Source: Gavia stellata | Lineage: Eukaryota > Chordata > Aves > Gaviiformes > Gaviidae | Direction: 5' to 3' | Length of the DNA stretch: 64,000 nt | Assembly: GCF_030936135.1 (NCBI RefSeq) | Contig: NC_082618.1 | Coordinates: 8,033,034-8,097,033 of the forward strand | Shown here: positions 53,329 to 64,000 of the stretch, piece by piece | How the letters are laid out: each line of letters begins with the position of its first letter | Position numbering within the stretch: position 1 is the first letter of the stretch | Made by a program: the position numbers and the translations under genes | Notes under the pieces: generated by a model | What the model saw: the letters and a program-made list of their open reading frames with translations, nothing else | Database searches by the model: none | Told to the model about the DNA's origin: nothing

Positions 53329-54777
53329 GTAAGTATCATAAACTAATAGTGAGATTACCAGACCTGGCTCAGCAATGAAACAGTGTTAGTGGCAACCTTC
53401 AGCTGAGTGCTTTTAAGGTCCTTACTTCAGAAATTAACTTTGATTTCACAGCAGATTAAACAACAGATAAAGAGTCCTAAATATCTACAGTCTTTTTTGG
53501 TCAATAAAAGTCCACCTGTTAAATTTAGAATCAAAATTCACTGCCTCAGGGAAAAGGGAGCAGATCAGCTTTGAAACCTACCAGAACAAGTGATCTCACT
53601 GTAAACCCCCAGATAAAGATATTAAGAATGATGGTTCTTTTGGCAAGTAAATCTACTTCAGACCTCCGTGCCCTGCCCGAGAGACTGACCCAGCTCCATT
53701 GTGGGAGGACAGTGTGAGCCCTCCTCTTTGTAAACACCATCTGCCAGGTACTTAATATACTCACTGGCCATAAACAGGAGCTGGGTTTCAGTCTGTGTTT
53801 CTCTCCTCTAATGAATGTGAGCTTATTTGGTGCCAGAGCTGTCAAGAGGCTATTATTATTTGTAATACCTCTGCAGGAGAAATGACTGTTGTTCTTGTTG
53901 AGATCTCTCCCTTGATGATCTAATGCCAGACTGAGAGGCCTGTTCAAAATCAAATGTGGACAAGACTTGTTAATTTAGCTGGGGATATTTATCAACAGTA
54001 CCCTGCCTGCTGATGAACAGTGAACATTTAATGCAGTCATAGTTCCTTTTCATGTGTTCTCATATATATTGAACTAATTCACTGGGAAGAACAAAGCAGG
54101 CCTAGAGGATCCAGTCTTCCTCCAGTTAGGGACACAGATGTCACTAAAAGAATACAGTGTTGGCAAACTGCTAGTATGCTACAAAAGGTTGGTTTCCCAG
54201 GATGGAACTTACTCTGAGAGAGCAGTGTCAGATCAGTGGTGTGAATACAGGTATAACTCACAATTATAGGAATTCCTTTAGAATGAACATCAGATAATGC
54301 CCGTATGTTCCATATATGTGTGCTGTAATGTAGAACAGAGCACAAAGCAACCTACGCTCTGCCGACAGAGCAACCTTTAACGGTGTGATTCTGTAATGAC
54401 TTTAATAGCATTTAGTAAAAGAGCTTTGAAGGATATTATTACTCTTACATAAAATCTGAGCTTGGAAAAAAAGCACTTTTCTCTTTACATTTTTAATTAT
54501 CAAATGTTTAGCATTCAAATATAGCAGAGCACTTTGTACAACAAAGGACGTACCACAATACAAAATAAATTATAATAAAAAGGCAGCATTCCTGTGCTTG
54601 ACCAGTCACGGTCACAATAATGCTGTCTGCTTTTCAAAGCACCACCATTTTCCAGGGTGGAATTACTGGACTCGGGGAAGGCTCCGCAGATGGGATGATC
54701 TTCTCTGTTCGGTCTTGTAACAACGCCGGTCACAGTTTTGCCTTGGCTTTTGGAGTTACCTCTCTTCTTTCTTTCAG

Positions 54778-54917
54778 GTGTACCTAGAGCAGCGGTGCGG
54801 CAGCATGGCTCGGTTCCAGCCGAGCACCTGTATGACTGGGTACACACCTGCCTGTCGCTAGTGGAGATGACAAGCAAAAAAGCTCCACCTTTACCCCCTT
54901 TTGGCATCCAGTTCTAG
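54778..54917 (+). CDS. EFCAB5: EFCAB5 last coding exon
   Basis: The acceptor is TCTTCTTTCTTTCAG. It completes a glycine codon, then reads VPRAAVRQHGSVPAEHLYDW, VHTCLSLVEMTSKKAPPLPP and FGIQF, and stops at TAG 54915-54917. The proline-rich end is typical of a tail. An ATTAAA lies 11 bases after the stop, so the 3' UTR may be very short. Confidence 0.93.
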
Positions 54918-54927
54918 TGTGTCTCCA

Positions 54928-54933
54928 ATTAAA
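54928..54933 (+). terminator. EFCAB5 poly(A) signal (ATTAAA)
   Basis: ATTAAA, the commonest variant of AATAAA, lies 11 bases past the stop codon. TG/T-rich sequence follows around 54960-55015 as a possible downstream element. Additional distal signals cannot be excluded. Confidence 0.55.
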
Positions 54934-55849
54934 TCTCTGATTCCTCATCTAACCTTAGTGATTCTGGTATTTGACATCTTTTATTAAATTAACTGTTGTT
55001 TTTTTGTTTTTTATGCATAGCCACTAAGTATTTGTTGTTAAGATGGTAGGAAGTCTGTTAGGGATTATTAAGAAAATAGCAATTAACTGACAGGGGGTTG
55101 TGGGGAGGTGGGTGTTGGTCTCTTCTCCCATGTAACTAGCGATACAACGAGAGGAAATGGCCTCAAGCTGTGCCAGGGGAGGTTCAGGCTGGATATCAGG
55201 AAAAATTTCTTTACGGAGAGAGTGGTGAAGCAGTGGAAGAGGCTGCCCAGGGAGGTGGTGGAGTCACCATTGCTGGATGTGTTCAAGGAACGTGTGGACG
55301 TGGCACTGCGGGACATGGTTTAATGGGCATGGGGGGGTTGGGGTGATGGTTGGACTTGATGATCTTACAGGTCTTTTCCAACCGTAGTGATTCTGTGATT
55401 AAAGGAAACAATTTTGTTAGTATAGCTACTAAATTTTAAAACCTTGATTAAAGATTTTTGGCGTTGTTTTAATTAATTCTGTTGGGAAAAAGAGAGGCAG
55501 GGATGAGTTTATGACTGCCAAGCTACAATGCTCATAAATGATACAGCAAAAATTTTCAAGATTCAGTCTCCTTAAATTACTTTTTAGGAATAACTTTAAG
55601 TAAAGGTTGTTAATCAGCATTTTGTCAAGTTCTTCTAAACGTGTTTCAGGAAAGCCCTCACATTTTTAATATAGCAAAAAACCCTTTCTTACTGGGATAA
55701 AGCTTGAGATTACAGGCAACTGCACTGTCTGCAGCAAGATTTCATCTTTCCAATAACGTTTCTTTCGGCAGAATCACTTTTTCAATAACATTTTGGGAAA
55801 TTAAACTCCTCTTTCTCTCGCTCTTCAGTTGGCGACAAGCGACGTCTCC
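54934..55849. other. EFCAB5-NSRP1 intergenic spacer
   Basis: Under 1 kb separates the EFCAB5 poly(A) signal from the NSRP1 CpG island. A third of it is the CR1 copy at 55091-55400. The remainder is AT-rich with no recognised gene. Confidence 0.75.
55091..55400 (+). mobile_element. CR1 LINE 3' fragment between EFCAB5 and NSRP1
   Basis: A 5'-truncated CR1 of about 310 bp, starting at gggggttgtggggaggtggg and ending in ttccaaccgtagtgattctg. Over the block ggatatcaggaaaaatttct through to ggagtcaccat (about 80 bases) it is identical to the 6059 copy. No complete reading frame is present. It lies directly downstream of EFCAB5. Confidence 0.93.
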
Positions 55850-55935
55850 AGGTGGGTGATGACGGGCGGGGGCAGGGTGGCTTCTCACCCCTCCGCCCGG
55901 GGGAGCGGCGGCCACCGGCTGCCGCGGGACGAGTG

Positions 55936-55980
55936 CCTCAGGGGCCCTTCCCGCCTCAGGGGCCCTTCCCGCCTCAGGGG
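55936..55980. repeat. Tandem 18-bp repeat, 2.5 copies
   Basis: The unit cctcaggggcccttcccg occurs twice without mismatch, followed by a half copy, within the NSRP1 island. The unit contains the GGGGCCC palindrome. Confidence 0.9.
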
Positions 55981-56221
55981 CCACGCGGGCCCTCGTGCCC
56001 GGCCGTGGGCAGCAGCGGCCAGTGCCGTGAGGAGCTGCCGCCCCCCTCGGCTCGGCTCCTCTGAGGGTGACGCGGGCCGCCCGCAACAGCCCTTCCTCCA
56101 TCGGCACTTTCGCCACTCGCCAATGAGCCGTTAAAAAACTCGTCCTCCGCCTCCGGCCCTCTCTGCCCGCTCTCCGCTTCCCTTCTGGAGCGGGACCGCG
56201 GTGCGGTGCGGCGGGAGTCTC

Positions 56222-56240
56222 GGGGGGGGGGGGGGGGGGG
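56222..56240. repeat. Homopolymer of 19 G
   Basis: An uninterrupted G19 run lies about 90 bp before the NSRP1 start codon. It could form a G-quadruplex in DNA or in a 5' UTR. Its exact length is unreliable, since such runs are prone to sequencing and assembly slippage. Confidence 0.9.
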
Positions 56241-56325
56241 CGCGTCGCGTCTCGGCCGCGAGGAATCTGCGGCCGCGGAACGGCAGGCGGCTCTACTTAG
56301 CGGCGGCGACGGCAGCGGCCGGGAC

Positions 56326-56336
56326 AAGATGGCGGC
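56326..56336 (+). promoter_or_regulatory. NSRP1: YY1-type element at NSRP1 start codon
   Basis: AAGATGGCGGC matches the YY1 consensus AANATGGCGGC exactly and contains the start ATG. In many housekeeping genes this element sits just downstream of the transcription start and sets promoter direction. Confidence 0.65.
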
Positions 56337-56348
56337 GTTGAGCAAGCA
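56329..56348 (+). CDS. NSRP1: NSRP1 coding exon 1
   Basis: ATG at 56329 opens MAALSK plus two bases (CA) before a GTGAGT donor. Joined to the next exon the sequence reads MAALSKQYGLIMPKK, aligned with human NSRP1, which starts MAIPGRQYGLILPKK. NSRP1 (NSrp70, CCDC55) is a nuclear speckle protein that modulates alternative splice-site choice together with SR proteins. The start lies in a CpG island and within a YY1 motif. The residues before QYGL are known to vary in the family, so the small exon rests mainly on the splice phase and promoter context. Confidence 0.87.
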
Positions 56349-57563
56349 GTGAGTGACGGTGGAGCGGGGGCCGCGGGGCCCCGCCGCGCCGCCGCCGGGA
56401 TCCTCGGGGTGGAGGGTCCGACCGAGCCCCGCTCCGCGGGGCAGCGGCTGGGGGAGGCCTTGGAGCCGTCGCTGCTTGGGGCAGGCGCAGTCGGGGCCCT
56501 GTCTCGGGCCGGGGCGAGCTCTGAGAGAACCCCCCGCCCGGCCGCAGGAGCGGGGCTCGCTGGTCCCGGCCGCTGTATGTCTACCGTGTAGCCTTGCTGT
56601 GTTGGCCTGAATTTAAAACTGTGTTTATTAAAAAACCCCAAACAGTGGGAAGGTATCGGAGGCTGCTTATGTGTTGCTGGGAGGGAGCGTTCACCCTGAC
56701 GAAGTAGAGTCCCCTCAGGGTTCCCACACAGCCCGCTGTGCAGCTGCCGCCATCAGCTCCCCTGAGCACCGGCCGGAGGTGGCCGAGGTGCGGCGGCTTC
56801 TCGGCTCCCCGCGGCGGGGTCAGAGGGAGCTGTTGGGGGGCGGGTTCAGAGCACACGGAAGCAAATAGTTCGTCACAATGATGCTGTAGTACCTACGGCA
56901 TCGTGGAGTTCTCTAGCTCAACGCTCCAGGCTCTGATGCGCTATTTAATCAGTGATGGCCTCAGGGAAGAGCAGGTGAGGGAGAAATTCCTGATTTAGAG
57001 ATCATTACCAAAAACATAGGAAGGGTTTCTCAGCACAGAGATTAGCTGTGTCGGCAGAAGAGTTCTGCGTGTCTAGTTAATCAATCTCAGCATGATATAA
57101 GCTGACTGTAGATCTTGTGTTTTGCCGTAGCTGTATCTGTTGGTTGGTGGTTTACATTGCCATGCAAAATAGGTGAACTTATTGCCCCAGCAAACGTAGC
57201 TATGGAATAGTGTCTAGTGTAGACTAAGACTAAGTCTGTGGAGGTTAAACAGTAGCAATTTTTTACTTTTCCAAAGGAGAAAAAAAAAAAATCACTCGGG
57301 ACAAGAGGCGTTTGTGGCCTAATTTAGGAAGATCATTGCATCCAGAAACTTTGCATGGAAAAAGATGGCAATAGCTATGGGAGAACCTGGCAAGCGTGTG
57401 GCAAGGCTGAGTGCACTGCTGCAAATGCTGCTCACGTCTATAATTGATACATTATATTGATGCTGATGGTTTGTTTCTAAAATTGTGAATGGTAGGTTTT
57501 TGTTTTGGCACGTGCTGTTTTGTTGTAACTAATGTTAAAGGTAACTTTTAATTTTTTCCCTAG
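56349..57563 (+). other. NSRP1: NSRP1 intron 1
   Basis: About 1.2 kb between GTGAGT and TTTTTTCCCTAG. The first 500 bp belong to the CpG island; the remainder is AT-rich with no other recognised element. Confidence 0.85.
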
Positions 57564-57651
57564 ATATGGGCTCATTATGCCAAAAAAATTGCCACAGAAA
57601 AATCTTGTTTCGAAGAAACTTTCAGTGTTTGCAGATGACTCTGATGAAGAG
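57564..57651 (+). CDS. NSRP1: NSRP1 coding exon 2
   Basis: The first base completes the CAA codon, then 29 codons: YGLIMPKKLPQKNLVSKKLS followed by VFADDSDEE, ending at GAG/GTCAGT in phase 0. YGLI-PKK and the VF-x-DDSD-acidic block are the diagnostic N-terminal features of NSRP1. The coiled-coil and RS-like regions that carry its splicing function are encoded downstream, outside this window. Confidence 0.95.
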
Positions 57652-60600
57652 GTCAGTTCAACAGTTTTTTTCTGAAATTTGCCCCATATTCTGCAAATTA
57701 TTTGTTTACAACCCATAATGCCTGCATCAGCTTATGGCAGTGTCACTAAGATATGTGTTATCATTTTGGATTTGGACGTGAAATACGATCTGTGTTTTCT
57801 TCAGTGCAAGTTACATGGAAGCGATGACTTGATTGTTAGTTACTTTCTGTCAGCTCTTCCAAAACTTCATCACATGTGGCAACCTGTTTGCAAGAGTTAA
57901 CAGTATCTAGATGGTAAAGAAATTTGTTGGCAGTCACTGGTAAATATGTCTGCAAATAGACAGTAGTAATCAGCAGTTGTTTCTCAGATATTAACTTTAA
58001 AATGTAGTAGTAAAGTGTATTTTATCCTCTAGCTCATTCCACCCAAATTTGATGTAACTGATTTATGACGTTCACACTCACTGTAAACAAAAGCAAGGCT
58101 GTACAAACCAAGAGTGCTAAAGGAAAAAAAAAGGCAAGTAATGAGAATTATTTGTAGTTCTGGAAGTACTCGCAATACTCGTAATATTAGATTGAACAAT
58201 ACACAGCTTTTCTATGATCACAGAGTTTGTTGATACTCGGTGATGTGTGACTATATTGCATGATGTAGATACTGTTCTTTTCTATAGTGTCCTTCAATAT
58301 TTTTTTTTTATTATTACCTTCAAAATATTAGCTTTTACCTGCCCCAGTAGAGGGTGCTGTACACTATAAAAATCACACTTCTGGATGTACTGCTGTGAGT
58401 ATGGGGGGCATCCAAGAACTGACGTGGTATATAGGCTGGTTTGGATACCTTACAGAAACCCAGCTTCTAAAACAAAATTTTTGAAGGGTTTAAAGCCAGT
58501 AGCTTCATAGTTTACAGGTAAAGAATAGAAACTGAGAATTGTGGAGATGAACTCTCCACATGGATGGAGCTTTCTGGACATGATGTCACAATTTACTGGG
58601 TTTTGTCGATCTGGAATTACTTGTGATGATTTAATCATAATGTCATTATGTGCATATTTAGCTTTTTTCCACAAAACCCAGAAAATAAACTTTACATGTA
58701 CCCGTAGTCTAGAATTTTAACATTTAAGAAGTTGAAACGTAGAATCAGTAGAAATTTATAAACAGAACCTGTGTTACAAAAATGTTGTTACTGCTCTGGA
58801 GCTTCACTCAATGCTCTTTCGTGTGGCTGAAAAAAACAATGCTAATAAAGCATCAAATAGTCTTCGTCAGTTTCTGACTCCTATTAACAAAACTTTTCTT
58901 TTTAAATGTTTTTTTAATGAACTAGCAGTTGTTATTTTTATGTCACAGAAAGCCTGAATCTAGCAAGTCCCAGCCTCTGTGTGCCTGGTTCCATTACAGA
59001 ATCCAGAATGCTGCTGTTGAAGGTGTCTGAGCTCCTTTTATACAGGGCATGAAAAGGCTGAAGGCCTTCCTAGTGATATCCACTCAGCCCTTAACATGAA
59101 ACTGCCTCAGTGCAGCTTACAGGACTTACAGGAAACAGAGAGGACAGGAACATGTCTTAAATCCTGTCTCTTTCCTCGCTTAGCTGCTGTCCTCAGCGCT
59201 CTCGGGAGGTGCATCCCTCCATTTGAGCTCATAGCCGGCACCGTGGGTTTAAAGAGAGGCTTTCCCTTAAATACAACTAATGGAGATGACAGTGGATCCA
59301 TTGTCCTCAGTGGCAGGAGCACTTTCCCTGTCAGTTTAGGATTTGGTGTCTTTCTCTACATTAAGGCACTGACCGCACATTTTCCCGATCCCAAGAATGA
59401 GCTTGAATTAATCTGCTGTCATTAAACATTGCACGGTAGGACTGGGAACCTTCCTGAGTGTGGGGCTATCTTGCGTTTTTTCACTTCTTACTTTCTTATA
59501 ATATCTAAACATTAAAGCAAAATAATGAATGCTAATAATTATAATAATGTATGATGCTATCTACTAACTTTTAGCTTAACAGATCAAGTGTCCTCCCTTT
59601 CAGAAAGGCTGACAGATTCACTACCAGAGTCTGCTATAAAGACTCTTCAAAGTTGTCATGCTCATCAGTATGGTACATACCCAGCAAAAAGTAATAATCT
59701 CATAACAGCCTTTATCAAAGAAGATCATTTTTTAAAAAAGCAAAATTACTTTATTAGTTCAATAATAATTTCAGAGCTTTTCAAGATAAGGAGTAGCATT
59801 TGGGAGGGGTTTCATTTCCTGTCTGCTACCTTATCAGTCAGAACTACATCTCAAAGTCTGGAGATTATGTATTTTTAACTGAACTCTAATAAAGTTTGTG
59901 CTGGGAAATCTGCACACCTGACTTGGTCTGTGATTATATATTAGATACCAAACTTTTGCTCCCTTTTTTTTAAATGTTACTATGCGTATTTTCTTTTGCC
60001 TGTACACTTGCTGAAGGCATTTGAAAGGTTTTTTTTCTGTGGCTAAGTACATTAATGGATGTTAGTGGCTGATGAATATGGGCTTTGGGTTAGTTCATAA
60101 GAAACAGAACATCTGGGATGGAAATTTTCTTGGAATACCACGTTGACTGGGGAAAAAGTAAACCAGGCAATTACAGTTACTTCTAGCCAATATAGTTCTG
60201 AATTATTTGCCTTTGTAATGAGGAGTTGTTGCTATCTTTAAAAACTAGGGGGAAGGTTGTTACCCCTAGGAAAGCCTGTTGTAGAGAGTAGATGTTACAG
60301 CAACAAACTATGGTATGTTAGAAATGTTTCCTTCTGGCTTACTGTTACTTGTGATGTATTCATTTCCTCCAAAAATATTATTCCCTTATTCATGCATTGC
60401 GTTTTCAGAGGTGGCTTGTCAGTATTCCCAGTGCACTGTTCCACGTTCTATTTTATCTTTGGAATTTAGTTGAAAATATCTCTGTGGTGCAGCAGATAAA
60501 ATCTCTGTTTCTTGATTGTATCAGAATTACCCAGCATACATTCCGGTACCTTACCAGCCTTTCAAAACTGATTTGTTGCTGTAGGATTTAAAGTGTGGCT

Positions 60601-63600
60601 GAAAAAATAGCTGTAGCACCTACTGTGGTCTATGTAAATTCAGGAGAGAGATCATGGAGTCAGCGTGAATAGTTCTGTGAATGTATCAGCTTGATTTGGT
60701 GTTTTTTTTTTTAGTGACCATCTAAAAGATAAATTGAGTGTTTAATCAGACACAAAGGAAGAAACTGAAAACAAGCAGAAAACTACATCCTGTTATAGAC
60801 TCAGATTTTTGGTTTTGCTTACCGGCTCCTTCCATTCACTTTGCAACTTTGCGAAGTATGACTAAAAAAAAGATTGGCAAAGTAATGAGTCTTGATGATG
60901 AGCAGAGTTTATGCAACAGTTTTCATGCAAAATAAGACTAAGTAGACTAAAGGGGCTCTTCAAAAAGAAATTACTGAGAAGGAAATGGAGAGGAATAACT
61001 TGAGAGGATGTATGTAAAATCAAGAATGATTCAGCGATAGCGAAGTGATTTTGCTGTTTCTCATAATATGAGTAGTAGGGTATATTATGGAATTACCCAG
61101 TAACTGGTTTAATCTAAACAAAAGGAAGTTGGGGTTTTTTCTCCACACGATGTTTGATTAAGTTGTGGAACTCATTGCCACAGGATATTGTGGCACGGCC
61201 AAAAATATTCTGCGCATTCAGAAATGATGAGTCAAATTAAGGGATGCTCTTGGTGTTAAACAATGGTCCAGGTGCATCCTCCAGTTCAGGAAGTCCCTAA
61301 ACTCCTGGTTGCTGGAAGCTAGGAGGGAATGCCAAGGAAAGCTAATTCTGTACAGGACTTCTTTCTCTTAATCTTCTACTAGTAACCATGGCTCATATAG
61401 TGTATGAATTGAGATGAATCTGTTGTCTTGATTTTTTTATTTTTTTTTTATTCCCCCCATGAAGGCTTGAGTCTCATGTACATTTTGTGATAGTCCATGT
61501 GCAGGCTGTAGTTGGATAACAAAGGTCTCTGTGAGGGCAAGCCCTAAAGATTCACTGCTAGATACATATACGCGAGCGTGTAAGTAGCTTGTTTTAAGAT
61601 GTTTTGATACCAAAGTGCCATGAATCCAAAGACCTCAGTGTCTTACTCCTTCTCTGATGTGAGAAGAATGAAGTGAGCAGTCGCAACTCAGCCTTTCAGA
61701 GACTTTAGCTGCCTAGGGCCACAAACCTGGGTCGAGATCCATAAAAACACATGCAGGTATCTACCCTTGAGTTTCCTGAGCTCCCTGTACAGTCAGTAGA
61801 GATGCAGGTACTTCTGGGGCACAACTTATCTCATTCTAAAGTAGACATCTAAAATCAGCGAGATGAATTTTGCTCTGAAAGTGTCTATTTCTCAGTCTTT
61901 AACAATAAAGTGCTCTTGGACTGGCTAGTTCAGTATAAATTTAAGCTTTGCATTGTGTGAACTGACTGACTACCTGTGCTCCTTTCACTTGCTGATCCAA
62001 TAGAGCTCCAAATATCTAGTTGTTGCTGTTTGGTCAAACGTTTTTCTGCGGATCCAGTTAAAACTAGATGGTTGTAATGAGAGATTAAAATCAAACTACA
62101 TATAATCTGCAGGATGTCATTGAAGCATTCCATTTCCCTTTAAAATGTATTTCATTTTAAACAAAGGTAATTTATTTTATGTGTCTACTGCAAAGCAGCA
62201 TGTACAGAATTCAAAAGGGCAGTGTTAAAGGGCAAGGCCCCATCATGGGTCTTTCATAACAGGTTATATTAGAGCAGAAGCATCTTTTGGTTTTAAAAAA
62301 GGAATAGCGTGAAGTCTCACATTGTCTGTCAGCAGGTACCATGCCTGGGGTTTTGGTAGCAACTGCAAACGCTTTTCCTTAGGAGGCGGGCTATGCAGCT
62401 AATATGGGATACTCCATCAGTAATACTATTATGTCAGAATTTGTTGGTCTCGTACTTCTTGTGGCAGTCAGTGGGGAAAAACAAGTCAGCATCTCACACT
62501 TTGAGAGCATCTATGAAAATAGTTGTGACATTTTGACAAGGCGTTTTCAGCTTCAGATTTAAGGTTGTAACTTGCTAGAAACTAGCTTCAGCACTGAAAA
62601 TCATACTAGTCACAGACTAAGACTTGTTTTCTGAGGCTATGCTTAAATGGTGCTGCACCCTCTGCTCCAGAAATTACGTCATTTGCAGCAGCAGTTTAGG
62701 AGGAATTACTTCTAAAAACCAAGCGTCAGCAACTGGCTTTTTTTCCCAAGGACCAAACAAGACAAATGAGTAGCAACTCAGAAGGCTAAATAGAGCCTGA
62801 GTATTCTTTAAGCTAGGCATATTCAGGTAAATCATTTGTTATCCTCCTTTTGGTTTGGTTTTCTAAAAAGGGCTTTATACAATTCATTGTCTGACATTTG
62901 CCCGTAGTTAAGTTTCTGAATGTACTGGCCAATTTCAAGTGAATTCGACAAGACTAGACATCTCTAGTTGCAGAACAAAGACCCCATCAATGCCCCGATG
63001 AGGAGAAAGACAAGATGATCTCAACCCTCCTCAGTTCTGTTTGGCTGGCCAGGAAGCTGAGGGCTGGCTGCCTAGTCTAGGTGAGAAGGGAGGCAGCAGG
63101 AGATGCAGAGGGAAACCAAGGAATTGCAGTTGGGACCTGAGATGTGGGAAGACTGGGACATTGTGGTGGGAAGGCAGAGAAGTCAAATTTGTAAGAAAAT
63201 GAAATTTTAGCTGTCTCATTTGTGGAGTTGCCTTTTTAGGTATTTGCTTTTGAACTTTGAATTCAGCTTTTTATATAAAGTTGTAAATTGTTTACATGCT
63301 CTGTCATGATTTGAACATAGCTGAGACAAACCAAAAACATTGGTCAGTAGTTTGAATGTTCCTTGCTTCTGTAGCAGCAATGTAAAGAAGACATTTTGAG
63401 AAGTAACTTAGAAGGGCTCCTTACCTGCAGAATGAAAATAAGGAGGTAGCTGAAGCACTTAAGAACCTGAAAGAAGTTTATAGATACCTGAAGGAGATAA
63501 GAAATGGGAGAGAACAGTGGGAAATGTTAGTAGATTGGGGTAATTTCTTTTATTACGCTTTATTTTTTTAACCTTTTCCATTGTGTACAAGCTCTCTTCC

Positions 63601-64000
63601 ATGGTCTCGTAGGGCTGGTAGACTGTAGAATCACGTTTCTCAGAGTTTCTTGATTTGCATGGATTCTATGTTGTTTCACAGGATAGGGTTAAAACATTTC
63701 TCCTTGCAGAAAGTATTAAACTATAAGCTTTGTGCTTCAGAAGAATAGCTTGACTGCAGGGAAAGAGAAAGTATGAGACAGATTGCTGAGCTTATAGGGC
63801 CTTTAATAAATGGGCAGTTGATAAGTAAAAACAATACAAAAGAACGGGAAGTTCTCATCTATCAGAGCTCATAGCACAACAGGAAATTGTCAACCATAAA
63901 CCATTAGGGAAGGTGTTTGTTTTTTGTAAACTTACTGCCACTCTAGACAAACAAATCGCAGGTGGACTTCTTTACAATTATATGTACAAAACCAAGGATT
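57652..64000 (+). other. NSRP1: NSRP1 intron 2 (partial)
   Basis: No further NSRP1 exon (expected to begin with a TSVSESLQ-like stretch and a lysine-rich helix) was found up to the window end, so at least 6.3 kb of intron follows exon 2. It contains an old LINE fragment near 61095-61300 and homopolymer runs. Nothing else is recognisable. Confidence 0.75.
61095..61300 (+). mobile_element. Old, degraded CR1/L3-type LINE 3' fragment
   Basis: The string gtggaactcattgccacagg followed by atattgtgg, with a preceding ctccacacgatgtttgatta and a following ggatgctcttggtg, is the pattern of an ancient amniote L3/CR1 3' region. It is much more diverged than the CR1 copies at 6059, 23537 and 55091. No reading frame survives. 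Borders are approximate. Confidence 0.6.

Larger units (their letters stand above)
55850..56830. promoter_or_regulatory. NSRP1: CpG-island promoter of NSRP1
   Basis: A GC-rich, CpG-dense block around NSRP1 exon 1. Visible elements are a CCAAT box at 56120-56124 (about 205 bp before the ATG), a CRE-like TGACG at 55859, an 18-bp tandem repeat at 55936-55980, a run of 19 G at 56222-56240 and a YY1-type motif over the start codon. No TATA box was seen. Confidence 0.82.

Noticed and set aside
55829-56610. Long Pro/Arg/Ala-rich open frames around the NSRP1 promoter
   Set aside because: Same composition effect in a CpG island. They overlap the true short exon in other frames.

Overview
This is vertebrate, almost certainly avian, nuclear DNA. 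Exons are short and separated by kilobase introns with GT...AG borders. Two GC-rich promoter islands lie in otherwise AT-rich sequence. The recognisable interspersed repeats are CR1 LINE 3' ends carrying the typical avian tail (a TTCCAACC block followed by GATTCT-type short repeats). There are no bacterial-style operons, CRISPR arrays, tRNAs or rRNAs that I can see.

Layout. Positions 1-12406 hold the 5' end of SSH2 (slingshot phosphatase 2) on the minus strand: coding exon 1 at 12344-12406 inside a CpG island, with the rest of the left side being its first intron. Positions 12407 to about 18200 are intergenic. A possible EFCAB5 promoter and 5' noncoding exon lies at about 18200-18417. From 21332 to 54917 the plus strand carries what reads as a complete EFCAB5 coding region (EF-hand calcium-binding domain protein 5). 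I reconstructed about 22 exons, roughly 1,510 codons in total. Most junctions keep frame with consensus splice sites; the region 40994-41728 does not resolve cleanly. A close poly(A) signal at 54928 ends the gene. A CR1 fragment follows, then a second CpG island (about 55850-56830) with NSRP1 (nuclear speckle splicing regulatory protein 1) coding exons 1 and 2 at 56329-56348 and 57564-57651. The window ends inside NSRP1 intron 2.

The order SSH2(-) / EFCAB5(+) / NSRP1(+) matches the arrangement I know from human 17q11.2, which supports the gene names. The three genes are neighbours rather than a pathway: SSH2 acts on cofilin and actin, EFCAB5 is a little-studied EF-hand protein, and NSRP1 regulates alternative splicing.

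I found no sign of an exotic new system. The most useful observations are a Dpy-30-like motif at the EFCAB5 N-terminus, a frame conflict around a well-conserved-looking exon at 41490-41640, a possible GC-AG intron in EFCAB5, paired NRF1 palindromes around SSH2 exon 1, a YY1-type element over the NSRP1 start codon, and a set of near-identical same-strand CR1 copies.
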